From JANRIZ01 sp033764445 (lineage in GTDB: Bacteria; Verrucomicrobiota; Verrucomicrobiia; JAWXBN01), in the NCBI GenBank assembly GCA_033764445.1, contig JANRIZ010000140.1, positions 1-29,896 on the forward strand: a DNA stretch of 29,896 bases, written 5' to 3'. Shown piece by piece: positions 1-6,837 of the stretch. Within the stretch, counting starts at the first letter, position 1. Each line of letters begins with the position of its first letter. A program made the position numbers and the translations under genes. Under the pieces are notes generated by a model, which had not been told where the DNA came from, searched no databases, and was given only the letters and a program-made list of their open reading frames with translations.

Positions 1-67
1 TTAATTGACGGTTAACCCTTGCAGGAGAGAGACGTTTTCTTCGGGGCGTGGGCGCCCCAAAGGGCAT

Positions 68-91
68 GCGGGGGCGCACGCGCTCCCCATG
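68..91 (+). repeat. 24-bp GC-rich repeat, copy 1
   Basis: This stretch matches 1381-1404 at 22 of 24 positions, differing only at the 11th and 12th bases (AC against GT). The core is an imperfect dyad (GGGGGCGC, two bases, GCGCTCCCC). The two copies are in the same orientation and bracket the lower-GC membrane-protein and toxin-antitoxin region. It could be an interspersed intergenic repeat or the scar of an insertion. Confidence 0.6.
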
Positions 92-200
92 CGGAGACGG
101 AATCTCATGACGAAGGACAGCAGATTGAGATCATCGGCAAAGGTTTTCAGGATTGCATGGGAATGGCTTTTTTTATATTCATCGGCAGTAGTCTGTTGGT

Positions 201-240
201 TTGAGTGTTGAGCCCGGCCTGCTTCACTCAAGCCGGGCTC
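201..240 (+). repeat. Overlapping inverted repeats (two mutually exclusive hairpins)
   Basis: A 9-bp perfect stem pairs GAGCCCGGC (210-218) with GCCGGGCTC (232-240). A 7-bp stem pairs TTGAGTG (201-207) with CACTCAA (225-231). The arms interlock in the order A, B, A', B', with no base between A' and B', so the two hairpins compete and probably cannot stack as a classical pseudoknot. There is no T-run after the strong stem, so a simple intrinsic terminator is not well supported. Confidence 0.5.
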
Positions 241-303
241 TCTAACCCTCACAAAAACCTTGACCTTGAACCGTTGGGCGCTGCTACGCGCCTCCTGTAA
301 TCG

Positions 304-633
304 ATGAAGCCTTTTACCAGAACACAGGAGAAGCTCCTGCTCATTCTCGCCATATTCGGACTCATTGTTCCGAACGGATTCTTTCTCTACTATTCGCTGA
401 TCGCTCCGGCGGCCCTTCATGCCGCACTTGGCAATCCAGTGGCACTGGTTTTCATCACTGAGGCATTTTTGCTCATGTTCCTTTTCGCATGGCTCATCCA
501 CCGCTTGGGTTTTCGCTCACCGGGCTGGCTCGCCTTCATCATCATGTCACTCCTTGGCAGCATGGTCTTTAGCGTTCCAGCGTTCCTTTTTCTCGCGAGC
601 CGCAACGCTCGGAAGACGCTTCCAACGCAATGA
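304..633 (+). CDS. Small membrane protein, DUF2834-like
   Basis: This 109-residue protein has three hydrophobic segments at about residues 10-32, 41-65 and 73-97, and a short basic tail. The pattern of a first span ending near a Pro-Asn, a long middle loop-helix with FLFAW, and a final span ending in VPAFLFLASR resembles small three-span proteins of the DUF2834 type, but I rely on pattern only. No catalytic motif is visible. It has an ATG start with no obvious Shine-Dalgarno site. It lies alone between heptamer-word intergenic DNA (273-279 and 636-656), in a segment bracketed by 24-bp direct repeats, and so is probably accessory. The function is unknown. Confidence 0.6.
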   Translation: MKPFTRTQEKLLLILAIFGLIVPNGFFLYYSLIAPAALHAALGNPVALVFITEAFLLMFLFAWLIHRLGFRSPGWLAFIIMSLLGSMVFSVPAFLFLASRNARKTLPTQ

Positions 634-635
634 CC

Positions 636-656
636 GTTGAGCTTGGGGCGTTGGGC
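636..656 (+). repeat. Tandem heptamer words (GTTGRGC type)
   Basis: Three consecutive 7-mers, GTTGAGC, TTGGGGC and GTTGGGC, lie just after the membrane-protein stop. The same word occurs at 207-213 and 273-279, and as three perfect tandem copies at 28975-28995. The GTTGGGC word looks like an integron R' box, but no matching R'' or L boxes are found. Confidence 0.5.
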
Positions 657-673
657 AATCATGTAACGCGACT

Positions 674-772
674 ATGAAACATTTGCTCAAGAATTTCGGC
701 TTGCTTGGGGTCTGCGTGATCGGTCAAAGAAAACTTGCCCATCCCCTAAAAGCCTGTAATTTTATGGCGTGA
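674..772 (+). CDS. Possible 32-residue leader ORF or gene remnant before the antitoxin
   Basis: An ATG at 674 opens a 32-codon frame whose N-terminus (MKHLLKNFGLLGVCVIG) looks like the start of a signal peptide or membrane segment and then becomes polar. Its TGA (770-772) overlaps the GTG start of the antitoxin (769-771) as GTGA. It may be a coupled leader peptide. It may equally be the 5' end of a membrane-protein gene cut off when the toxin-antitoxin module arrived. No homology can be claimed, and it may be chance. Confidence 0.25.
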   Translation: MKHLLKNFGLLGVCVIGQRKLAHPLKACNFMA

Positions 773-984
773 GTATCACTGAACTCAGGCAATTGTCCAA
801 TCTTGAGAAACTCAAGATAATCGAGACACTTTGGTCTGATTTATCTGCCGACGAAACTGCCATTGAGAGTCCTGATTGGCATGGGGCTGAATTGAAGAAA
901 ACAGAGGCGGATTATCGTGCAGGCACCATCAGTTCTGTTGCGTGGGAAGATGCAAAAAAATCTCTCAGGGCTCGTTTCGATTGA
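769..984 (+). CDS. Addiction-module antitoxin, PF09720 type
   Basis: This 71-residue protein has the layout of the putative addiction module component family (TIGR02574/PF09720). An N-terminal helix with LRQLSNLEKLKIIETLW is followed by a short acidic linker, then HGAELKKTEADYRAG, and a C-terminal segment ending in WEDAKKSLRARF. Family members bind and neutralise a RelE/ParE-like toxin encoded immediately downstream, which is the arrangement here. The start is GTG at 769, and the stop overlaps the toxin start. The base composition is visibly more AT-rich than the rest of the window, which suggests horizontal acquisition. By family behaviour the complex probably represses its own promoter; no operator is identified. 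Confidence 0.85.
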   Translation: MSITELRQLSNLEKLKIIETLWSDLSADETAIESPDWHGAELKKTEADYRAGTISSVAWEDAKKSLRARFD

Positions 985-1274
985 AGATTCGCATCCTTGA
1001 TCCAGCGATTGAAGATATAGCAAAAGCTCGAATTTTTTATGATCATCAGGCTCTTGGGCTTGGTGCTTATTTTATGGACAGCATATTTGGTGAAATTGAT
1101 TCGTTGGTTTTATATGCTGGTGTCCATTCTATCCGGCATGATTATCATCGATTAGTTGTGAGAAAATTTCCATTCGCTGTTTACTGCAATTTGGAGAACG
1201 AAATGGCAGTTGTTTACCGCATTCTCGACTGTAGGCGTGATCCTGTTTGGATTCAAAAGCAACTGACGGGGTGA
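981..1274 (+). CDS. RelE/ParE-family toxin
   Basis: Read from a TTG at 981 that overlaps the antitoxin stop (TTGA), this gives 97 residues beginning LKIRILDPAIEDI. The upstream in-frame ATG at 942 lies inside the antitoxin and would add residues unlike the family. The ParE/RelE fold is indicated by the opening strand, the long helix with ARIFYDHQALGLGAYF, the central I-R-H-DYHRLVVRKFPFAVYC strands and the late VYRILDCRRDP segment. Known members are mRNA interferases (RelE) or gyrase inhibitors (ParE). Which activity applies cannot be told from this sequence. Both genes are complete, so the module may be functional. Confidence 0.85.
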   Translation: MKIRILDPAIEDIAKARIFYDHQALGLGAYFMDSIFGEIDSLVLYAGVHSIRHDYHRLVVRKFPFAVYCNLENEMAVVYRILDCRRDPVWIQKQLTG

Positions 1275-1292
1275 GAGAACTTATGGCAATAG

Positions 1293-1344
1293 GAATGCAA
1301 AGAACCTGGTCCCGAAAGCTTTCGGGACCAGGTTCTTTGCATTC
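1293..1344. terminator. 52-bp perfect palindrome between convergent genes
   Basis: Two 26-bp arms (1293-1318 and 1319-1344) are exact reverse complements with no loop base, centred on an AAGCTT. The palindrome lies between the convergent toxin and agmatine deiminase genes. No T-run follows on either strand, so it is not a textbook intrinsic terminator. It could be a bidirectional terminator, a member of an interspersed palindromic repeat family, or a cruciform-forming site. Perfect conservation of both arms suggests selection or recent origin. Confidence 0.7.
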
Positions 1345-1354
1345 TGTGTTGAAC

Positions 1355-1394
1355 GGAGGCGGGGGCGCCTCCTGGTGCACGCGGGGGCGCGTGC
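1355..1394. repeat. Two adjacent 7-bp hairpins with GGGG loops
   Basis: Hairpin one pairs GGAGGCG (1355-1361) with CGCCTCC (1366-1372). Hairpin two pairs GCACGCG (1377-1383) with CGCGTGC (1388-1394). Both have a four-G loop and they are separated by four bases. The second overlaps the second 24-bp repeat copy. The tandem, near-identical design suggests an intergenic repeat unit rather than a regulatory site for one gene. Confidence 0.5.
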
Positions 1395-1404
1395 GCTCCC
1401 CATG
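1381..1404 (+). repeat. 24-bp GC-rich repeat, copy 2
   Basis: This is the partner of 68-91 with 22 of 24 identical bases in direct orientation. Both copies end in CTCCCCATG. It is the right boundary of the accessory segment and lies about 70 bp from the agmatine deiminase stop. From 1405 to 1474 I see nothing else. Confidence 0.6.
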
Positions 1405-1474
1405 AGAGACAACTGGGACATTTGCTCCGTGTTCCCTGCCCGCGACAAATGCCGGAGTTTGTGAACTGCGTGGT

Positions 1475-2563
1475 TTACACCCTGGGTTGCTGCTGGGTCA
1501 CGCAGTGGAAGGCGCCCAGACCCCAGATCAGATCGTTGCAGTCGATGCCGATGACCTTGCGGGTGGGGAAAAGTTCGCGCAGGGTCAGCAGGGCCTCACC
1601 GTCATTTTCACAGTTGTAGGTGGGGACCAGGACCACCTCGTTGGCGATGTAGAAATTCGCGTAGCTGGCGGGCAGACGCTGACCGTCGTAATAAACCGGC
1701 TCGGGCATGGACAGGGTGACCACGCGGAAGGGTTTCCCATCCTGATCCCTGCAGGTGAGCAGTTTCTCGTAGTTCTCCATCAGCGGCCGGAAATTGGAAT
1801 CTTCCGGATCGTTTTCGAGCACGGTCACCAGGGTGTCCGGGGCGACAAACCGTGTGATGTCATCCACGTGTCCATCGGTATCATCCCCCTCAATGCCCTC
1901 CCCGATCCACAGGACATTGCCGACCCCCAGAAAGTCCTTCATGTTTTGCTCAATTTGCGCCTGGGTCAGATGCGGGTTGCGGTTTTGATTCAGCAGACAC
2001 GAGGTGGTCGTCAGGAGCGTTCCGCAGCCATTGACCTCGATGGACCCGCCTTCGAGGACCATTTTGTTTTCGTAACAGGGAACCTCCAGCAGCCGGGCCA
2101 CGTGCTGGGGGACGGCGTCGTCCAGGTCGTAGGGCGGATATTTGCCGCCCCAGGCATTGTAACCCCAATCCACTACCGCCAGCGGCTGGGCGGACTTCGG
2201 ATTGGTCACAAATATCGGCCCATGGTCACGGCACCAGGGTTCGTAGGCGGGAAAACGATGCAGGAAAATGCGGGGGGTGCCGCCCCGGACTTTGCCGTTG
2301 CTTTCCTGAAGGCCCAGTCTGGCATCCAGCAGTTTGCCGATGACCGCCTCCTCATGGACGTCGTCAAAGGTGTTGATGTGGACCTCCTCATGCGGACTGA
2401 GATGCTCGCACATTTTCACCCAGTAGGCGGGCACATTCTCGAACTTGTCCGGAAAACTGATCCCGTCGGCCCGGGGCCAGGTCAGCCACGTGGCGGCATG
2501 GGGTTCCCACTCGGCGGGCATGCGGTAACCGAGGGAGGCGGGGGTCGGGAGGGGGGCGGTCAT
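1475..2563 (-). CDS. aguA: Agmatine deiminase (peptidyl-arginine-deiminase fold)
   Basis: The protein hydrolyses agmatine to N-carbamoylputrescine and ammonia, a cytosolic step in putrescine synthesis. I start it at the ATG at 2563 (362 residues); an ATG at 2602 in frame would add 13 residues that do not look like the family. Visible motifs are MPAEWEPH near residue 15, EPWCRDHGPIF near 108-118, EGGSIEVNGCGT near 171-182, DDTDGHVDD around His222, and the catalytic Cys354 in WGLGAFHCVTQQQP. Length and motif order match the family. No agmatine amidohydrolase partner (aguB) is in the window, so the rest of the route must lie elsewhere. The gene is divergent from the amidase gene at 2652, with about 90 bp between them. 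No clear ribosome-binding site is visible. Confidence 0.93.
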   Translation of the reverse strand: MTAPLPTPASLGYRMPAEWEPHAATWLTWPRADGISFPDKFENVPAYWVKMCEHLSPHEEVHINTFDDVHEEAVIGKLLDARLGLQESNGKVRGGTPRIFLHRFPAYEPWCRDHGPIFVTNPKSAQPLAVVDWGYNAWGGKYPPYDLDDAVPQHVARLLEVPCYENKMVLEGGSIEVNGCGTLLTTTSCLLNQNRNPHLTQAQIEQNMKDFLGVGNVLWIGEGIEGDDTDGHVDDITRFVAPDTLVTVLENDPEDSNFRPLMENYEKLLTCRDQDGKPFRVVTLSMPEPVYYDGQRLPASYANFYIANEVVLVPTYNCENDGEALLTLRELFPTRKVIGIDCNDLIWGLGAFHCVTQQQPRV

Positions 2564-2651
2564 ACGGCCATGGATGCAAACGCAAAGAATCCCGGGTTGC
2601 AAGTTGAAGATTGCAACGATTCAAAATTGCGGCTGATGTATCGTCTCACCC

Positions 2652-3929
2652 ATGAACATCCCCCGTCTCCTGATTTGGCTCACCGGCCTGGCCTGGACCG
2701 CCGCCGCCCCCTCGCTGATTGCCCAGGGGCGGCCCCTCAGCCCGCTTGCGCCGGAACCCGACTGGCAGCTCCTCAACGTCTATCAGGAAACGATCACCCG
2801 CGAAACATTCTCCCGGCGTCTCGAAAAGGTGTACGCCCCCCGGGGTGCCTGGAAAAAATGGATCACGCTCACGGATGAGGCCGCCATCATCCGGACCCGG
2901 CGGGACCAGCCTTCCGAGGTGTACCGTTTGAGGTTTGCCGCGTCCGACTCCTCGGAAAAACCCGTCCCCCGCTACTGGCGCCGGGCTTCGGATTTCAAAA
3001 ACGACCCCGCGGACCGTCCCCTCAAAGGGGTGCGAATCGCCCTGGACCCGGGACATCTGGGCGGTGAATGGGCCCAGATGGAGGAACGCTGGTTCAAAAT
3101 CGGCGGGGACAAGCCGGTCACAGAGGGGGACATGGTCCTGACGGTCGGACGTCATCTGGAAAAAAATCTGCAGGCTCTGGGTGCGGAGGTGCTCTGGGTC
3201 CGGGCCACCACCCAGCCGGTCACCTCAAAACGCCCGTCGGACCTGGAGGATGTTGTCCGGGAGGAATTCAACAGCCGGGGCATCAAACGCCACAAGATTG
3301 ACTACGCGGGTTCCACCGACCCGACCAAAATGGCCTCCATCAAATGGAACAGCGAACTCTTTTTCTACCGCAATGCCGAAATCCGCGCCCGGGCGGAACG
3401 GGTGAATACGGTCCTCAAACCGGACCTGGTCGTCTGCCTGCATTTTAACGCGGAGGGCTGGGGCAACCCCGACAAACCCGAGCTGACCCGGCTCAACCAT
3501 TTCCATGCCCTCATCAACGGCTGTTATTCCTCCGGGGAGCTGGCCTATGATGACGTCCGCTTTGAAATGCTCCTCAAGCTCCTGGACGGGAGCTACCCCG
3601 AGGAACTGGGCCTGACCGATGCCGTGGCGAGGGTCATGGCCCGGGAAACGGGTCTGCCCCCCTACCTCTACCTCGGGAGCAACGCCCTCCGTGTCAATGA
3701 CAATGCCTATGTCTGGGCCCGCAATCTGCTGGCCAACCGGCTCTACCTCGCCCCGACGGTTTTTCTGGAGCCGTATGTCATGAACAGCCAGGCCGCCTAT
3801 GACCGCATTCAGATGGGCGACTACGAAGGGATGCGCGAGGTGGAGGGCCGCCCCCGCCCGAGTATTTTCCGTGAATACGCCGACGCGGTCGCCCGCGGGA
3901 TCGGGCAGTATTTCAAATCCCGGGAATAG
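2652..3929 (+). CDS. Secreted zinc N-acetylmuramoyl-L-alanine amidase (Amidase_3 type)
   Basis: This 425-residue protein has an N-terminal signal peptide (hydrophobic about residues 5-24, likely cleavage after IAQ). Its catalytic domain fits the Amidase_3 (AmiA/B/C) family, which cleaves the bond between MurNAc and the stem peptide. Candidate metal ligands are His135 in ALDPGHLGG, Glu158 in PVTEGD and His264 in VCLHFNAEG. Glu373 in VFLEPYVMN is the candidate catalytic glutamate. The roughly 100 residues before the DPGH motif have no recognised domain. An insertion between the last two motifs makes the domain longer than enterobacterial AmiC. It stands alone and converges on the phosphatase gene with only a 15-bp gap. 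A role in cell separation or wall turnover is inferred. Confidence 0.85.
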   Translation: MNIPRLLIWLTGLAWTAAAPSLIAQGRPLSPLAPEPDWQLLNVYQETITRETFSRRLEKVYAPRGAWKKWITLTDEAAIIRTRRDQPSEVYRLRFAASDSSEKPVPRYWRRASDFKNDPADRPLKGVRIALDPGHLGGEWAQMEERWFKIGGDKPVTEGDMVLTVGRHLEKNLQALGAEVLWVRATTQPVTSKRPSDLEDVVREEFNSRGIKRHKIDYAGSTDPTKMASIKWNSELFFYRNAEIRARAERVNTVLKPDLVVCLHFNAEGWGNPDKPELTRLNHFHALINGCYSSGELAYDDVRFEMLLKLLDGSYPEELGLTDAVARVMARETGLPPYLYLGSNALRVNDNAYVWARNLLANRLYLAPTVFLEPYVMNSQAAYDRIQMGDYEGMREVEGRPRPSIFREYADAVARGIGQYFKSRE

Positions 3930-3944
3930 CGGCGGGGGAATCCG

Positions 3945-5420
3945 CTACACACTGGTCAGTGGGTCAGCCAGGGGTTTGGAGGGGTTTTTGAAGTTGAGCT
4001 TCGCAAAATCCATGAAGACGGGGAAAAGATCGGTATTCTGAAGGAAGCCCCCGAACCGTTCCTGCCCGGGTCCGTACGCGTTGAGAATCACAAAATCGCT
4101 GGTGTGCGTGTTGCCCGTCCAGCCGATGCCGGTAAACGGCGCAAAAATCTGGCCCAGGAGATTCAGCGGCGAGGAAAGCTGGGGATTGACCCCCCCCGCC
4201 CCGAATTTGCCGACAAGGGATTCGATGAACTCCGCCGCGGCGTTTTTGTCAATGGTCAGTCCCGTGTATTTTTGGGCGACCTGTATGAGGTTCTGGGCCG
4301 TGGGTTTGGACTTGAAATAAAAGCCCTTCATCGGATTGTCCGCCTCGAGGGGCTGGGCCCCGATCTCGGTGAGAATGCGGGCGTGGGAGGCTTTGAAGGC
4401 GAGCAGCTTCTCAAAGGCCTGGCTGGACTCCATGTAGCCCAGACCCATGCCCGTGACCCCCATGTTCGAGTTTCCGTGGTCGGTGGTGACAATCAGGAGG
4501 GTCTCCGGATGCCGTTGCTGGTACTCAAAGGCGGTTTCGACAGCCGCATCAAAGTCGAGCATCTCGTTGACGATGGTCGCCGCATCCGAGGCATGGGCGG
4601 CATGGTCCACACGCCCACCCTCGACCTGGAGAAAAAAGCGGTCCGACTGCGAAAGCTGTCGCAGGGCGGCGGTGGTCATTTGGGCAAGGGTGGGAATGCT
4701 GTTGTCGGTCCGGTCAATGATGTAGGGCAGATGCCCGGGGTAAAAGATGCCCCCGAGCAGCTCGGTCTGCGGGGCCTGCTCGAGTTCCTGCAAATTGCGG
4801 ACCCATTCGTAGCCGGCCGCGGAAAACTCCGCCTCCACCTGCCAGAAATAGTCCCCACCGCCCCCGAGAAAAACGTTGGGCAGGGCATACACATATTTTT
4901 CGGCGATCCGCGTCTGGTTGCCGCGCCCGCCCTCGGCAACGAGAAAACCGGCCGGGGTGGCATGCGAGGCGGTGGTGGTCGTGGCGATGCCCACACGCCA
5001 TCCGGCGTCCTTGAGAACCGGCAGGAGCGGAATCAGCTCCGTCCCGTCGGGCAACGTGTTGAGTGTCCCGTTGTTGACGCGGCTGCCGCTGCCCCAGGAG
5101 GAGGATGCGGCGGCGGAATCCGTGACAATCGAATTGAGCGACCGCATGTTCATGAGGCTGCACGTGACATCCGGATCCTCCAGCATCCGCCGCCAGAAAA
5201 GGGGCTTGCCCCGTTTGAGCCGTGAATAGTAGTCGGCACAGGTCAGTGTCCCCAGGCTCATCCCGTCGGCAATGAGCATGATGATCTTTTTGGGAATCCG
5301 TCCGCGTCCCACCGGGCGAAGGTCCCCCTTGGTGTTGACTTTGCTGCAGGAGGTCAGTGTGGCCACTCCGAGCGTGCCCAGCCCGGCCATGGTCAAAAAA
5401 TCGCGTCGGTTGGATTTCAT
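3945..5420 (-). CDS. Alkaline phosphatase with Tat/lipoprotein-like signal
   Basis: From the ATG at 5420 this is 491 residues. The first 25 combine a twin-arginine motif (NRRDFL), a hydrophobic stretch and a lipobox-like LTSC with Cys25, so export by Tat and lipid anchoring are plausible. The alkaline phosphatase superfamily is shown by LIADGMS (Asp52), TDSAAA with the phosphorylated Ser102, GGRVDHAAHA, TTDHGNSN and a late GNTHTSD histidine. The enzyme hydrolyses phosphomonoesters with zinc and magnesium. An upstream in-frame start at 5489 would add 23 residues before the Tat motif and is rejected. A perfect 10-bp inverted repeat at 5454-5486 lies just upstream and could be its control site. 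Confidence 0.9.
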   Translation of the reverse strand: MKSNRRDFLTMAGLGTLGVATLTSCSKVNTKGDLRPVGRGRIPKKIIMLIADGMSLGTLTCADYYSRLKRGKPLFWRRMLEDPDVTCSLMNMRSLNSIVTDSAAASSSWGSGSRVNNGTLNTLPDGTELIPLLPVLKDAGWRVGIATTTTASHATPAGFLVAEGGRGNQTRIAEKYVYALPNVFLGGGGDYFWQVEAEFSAAGYEWVRNLQELEQAPQTELLGGIFYPGHLPYIIDRTDNSIPTLAQMTTAALRQLSQSDRFFLQVEGGRVDHAAHASDAATIVNEMLDFDAAVETAFEYQQRHPETLLIVTTDHGNSNMGVTGMGLGYMESSQAFEKLLAFKASHARILTEIGAQPLEADNPMKGFYFKSKPTAQNLIQVAQKYTGLTIDKNAAAEFIESLVGKFGAGGVNPQLSSPLNLLGQIFAPFTGIGWTGNTHTSDFVILNAYGPGQERFGGFLQNTDLFPVFMDFAKLNFKNPSKPLADPLTSV

Positions 5421-5453
5421 GGGATTATTAATACAACACCATGATTGTGACGA

Positions 5454-5486
5454 ATGCGTGACAGATGCGAAACATTTGTCACGCAT
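5454..5486. promoter_or_regulatory. Inverted repeat upstream of alkaline phosphatase
   Basis: ATGCGTGACA (5454-5463) and TGTCACGCAT (5477-5486) are perfect complements around a 13-base spacer. TGTG (5446-5449) and CACA (5487-5490) extend the pairing after a 4-base bulge. The site begins 34 bp upstream of the phosphatase ATG. A dimeric regulator binding site or a 5' UTR hairpin are both possible. I do not recognise a canonical Pho box. Confidence 0.4.
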
Positions 5487-5548
5487 CACATCGTTTCAAG
5501 ACACTTTTCCCCTGTTCTCCCACCGTCAGATCAGTCCATACAAACTTT

Positions 5549-6799
5549 CTACCGGATCAGTGGCAGCGGTCCGGCGTCGTGAAAGCAGATTTTTCGCGAA
5601 AGTTTCAGAAGGAGGGGAAGTGCCTTTTCCTCCAGCAGCACCACCACCGTTCCCCCGCTGCCCCCGCCACTGACCCGCGCCCCGTAAATGCCCTTGGCGG
5701 CCCCCTCCCTCATCGCGGCGGCAACCATTTCATCGGTCTCCGGACAACCCAGACCCATGGCGGAATAACCGGCATGCGACTGCAGCATCAGCTCCCCGAG
5801 ATGTTCCAGCAGGGCCGTACGGTGGGAGGGACGGAGATTGGAAAGGAGTTTGACCGCCAGCCCGGCCCGGTAGTTTTCCTGGATCGGAAACCGGGTGGCG
5901 GCCCGCACGGGATAGGACTTTTCCGGATGGACCTGGGTCAGGGCATCGGCCGTCGCGCCATATTGCAGCATGAAGTCCCGTCCTTGCATCGCCTCGGAGA
6001 GAATCGTTTCCGCATTTTGCGCAAACCAGGAGGGACGGAATTCGGAGAGGTGCGCGGCCTTCAGGCCGAAAGTTGATTCAATGACCTTTTTGCCCATGAA
6101 GGCCGCACACCGGGCCGTGGCATAGGGGGAGGCGCTGACGGCGTGTTTGACCCCGCTGGGCCATCCGACCACCGCGACCCCGCGGGGCAGACGGACAAGC
6201 GGCAGGAGCTGATCGGGTCGGCACACGATGGGCAGCAGCATGCCCGGTTTTCCGTAGGCGCTTGAAAGCTGATCCATCAGGCCGCACGGGGCCCCGACGA
6301 TCCGGTTCTCGGCCAGCTGCCCCAGCCGGGCCAGTTCCGTCCCTTTGAAAGTCAGCCGGGCCAGGGAGGCCAGGGCACGCAACGTGGCAACTTCTAGCGC
6401 GGCACTGGAACTGACCCCCATCGACTGGGGCACCCCCGAGGTGACCTGGAAATCCAGTCCGGTCCGGGGTGTCCATCCCCTCGCCTGGTTGAGAACGGCC
6501 ATGCAGCCGACCATGTAATGGGTCCAGTGCGGTGCCTCCACCTCCGCCAGCCATTGGCGGATCGCCTCGGGAGCGGCCCGGCCCCGGAGCAATTTGAGCA
6601 AAGCCTCGCCCGGCAGGATCACGTCCCCCTCCTCGGGACTCTGAAACGAAAACTCGGGGGTCGTCCGGGCGGTGACCACCACGCGGGTCACCGCGCTGAC
6701 GGGCATCTCCAGAACCAGGGAACCGCTGTAGTCGGCCACCCCGCCCAGAAAATCAATCCGTCCGGGGGCGCTGCCAGTGAATTTTCCAGGGGTGCTCAT
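5549..6799 (-). CDS. GHMP sugar kinase, galactokinase/L-arabinokinase-like
   Basis: The 416-residue protein carries all GHMP kinase landmarks. The substrate-binding GRIDFLGGVADYSG lies near residues 13-26, the ATP-binding loop VPQSMGVSSSAALE near 123-136, and the third motif ARVSGGGSGGT near 379-389. The central segment (VGAPCGLMDQLSSAYG, then VCRPDQL, then a long block ending FMGKKVI) resembles the kinase domain of plant L-arabinokinases more than classical GalK. Together with galT two genes upstream, the best reading is ATP-dependent phosphorylation of galactose, or possibly arabinose, at C1. It is the last gene of the galT operon, 38 bp after the phosphatase-like gene. The substrate is uncertain. 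Confidence 0.8.
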   Translation of the reverse strand: MSTPGKFTGSAPGRIDFLGGVADYSGSLVLEMPVSAVTRVVVTARTTPEFSFQSPEEGDVILPGEALLKLLRGRAAPEAIRQWLAEVEAPHWTHYMVGCMAVLNQARGWTPRTGLDFQVTSGVPQSMGVSSSAALEVATLRALASLARLTFKGTELARLGQLAENRIVGAPCGLMDQLSSAYGKPGMLLPIVCRPDQLLPLVRLPRGVAVVGWPSGVKHAVSASPYATARCAAFMGKKVIESTFGLKAAHLSEFRPSWFAQNAETILSEAMQGRDFMLQYGATADALTQVHPEKSYPVRAATRFPIQENYRAGLAVKLLSNLRPSHRTALLEHLGELMLQSHAGYSAMGLGCPETDEMVAAAMREGAAKGIYGARVSGGGSGGTVVVLLEEKALPLLLKLSRKICFHDAGPLPLIR

Positions 6800-6837
6800 A
6801 GCGGTGTTTCCTCGTGTGGTTAGGGAAAAAAGTGTGG

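Larger units (their letters stand above)
1..303. other. Intergenic/accessory stretch without a convincing gene
   Basis: No open frame here looks like a real protein. A long minus-strand frame running in from the left edge is antisense to the membrane protein at 304-633 and has no recognisable domain. Short plus frames end near 204-211 and could at most be the tail of a lost gene. The stretch does hold a GC-rich hairpin at 43-58 (6-bp arms, TGGG loop), one copy of a 24-bp repeat at 68-91, overlapping dyads at 201-240, and GTTGRGC words at 207-213 and 273-279. Confidence 0.5.

Noticed and set aside
1..501. Minus-strand frame open at the left edge (166 codons)
   Set aside because: It overlaps the small membrane protein in antisense and shows no domain. 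It is rich in charged and Cys residues, as in non-coding translation.
273..656. Integron cassette carrying the small membrane protein between GTTGGGC boxes
   Set aside because: GTTGGGC fits an R' box at 273 and 650, but no RYYYAAC partner with complementary L boxes is found, and the same word recurs as tandem heptamers elsewhere.
1487..2878. 463-codon plus-strand frame across agmatine deiminase
   Set aside because: It is antisense to a gene with a complete set of family motifs, has no recognisable domain, and reflects GC-rich third positions.
4104..5225. Long plus-strand frame across alkaline phosphatase
   Set aside because: It is a shadow of a confidently identified gene and has no domain pattern.
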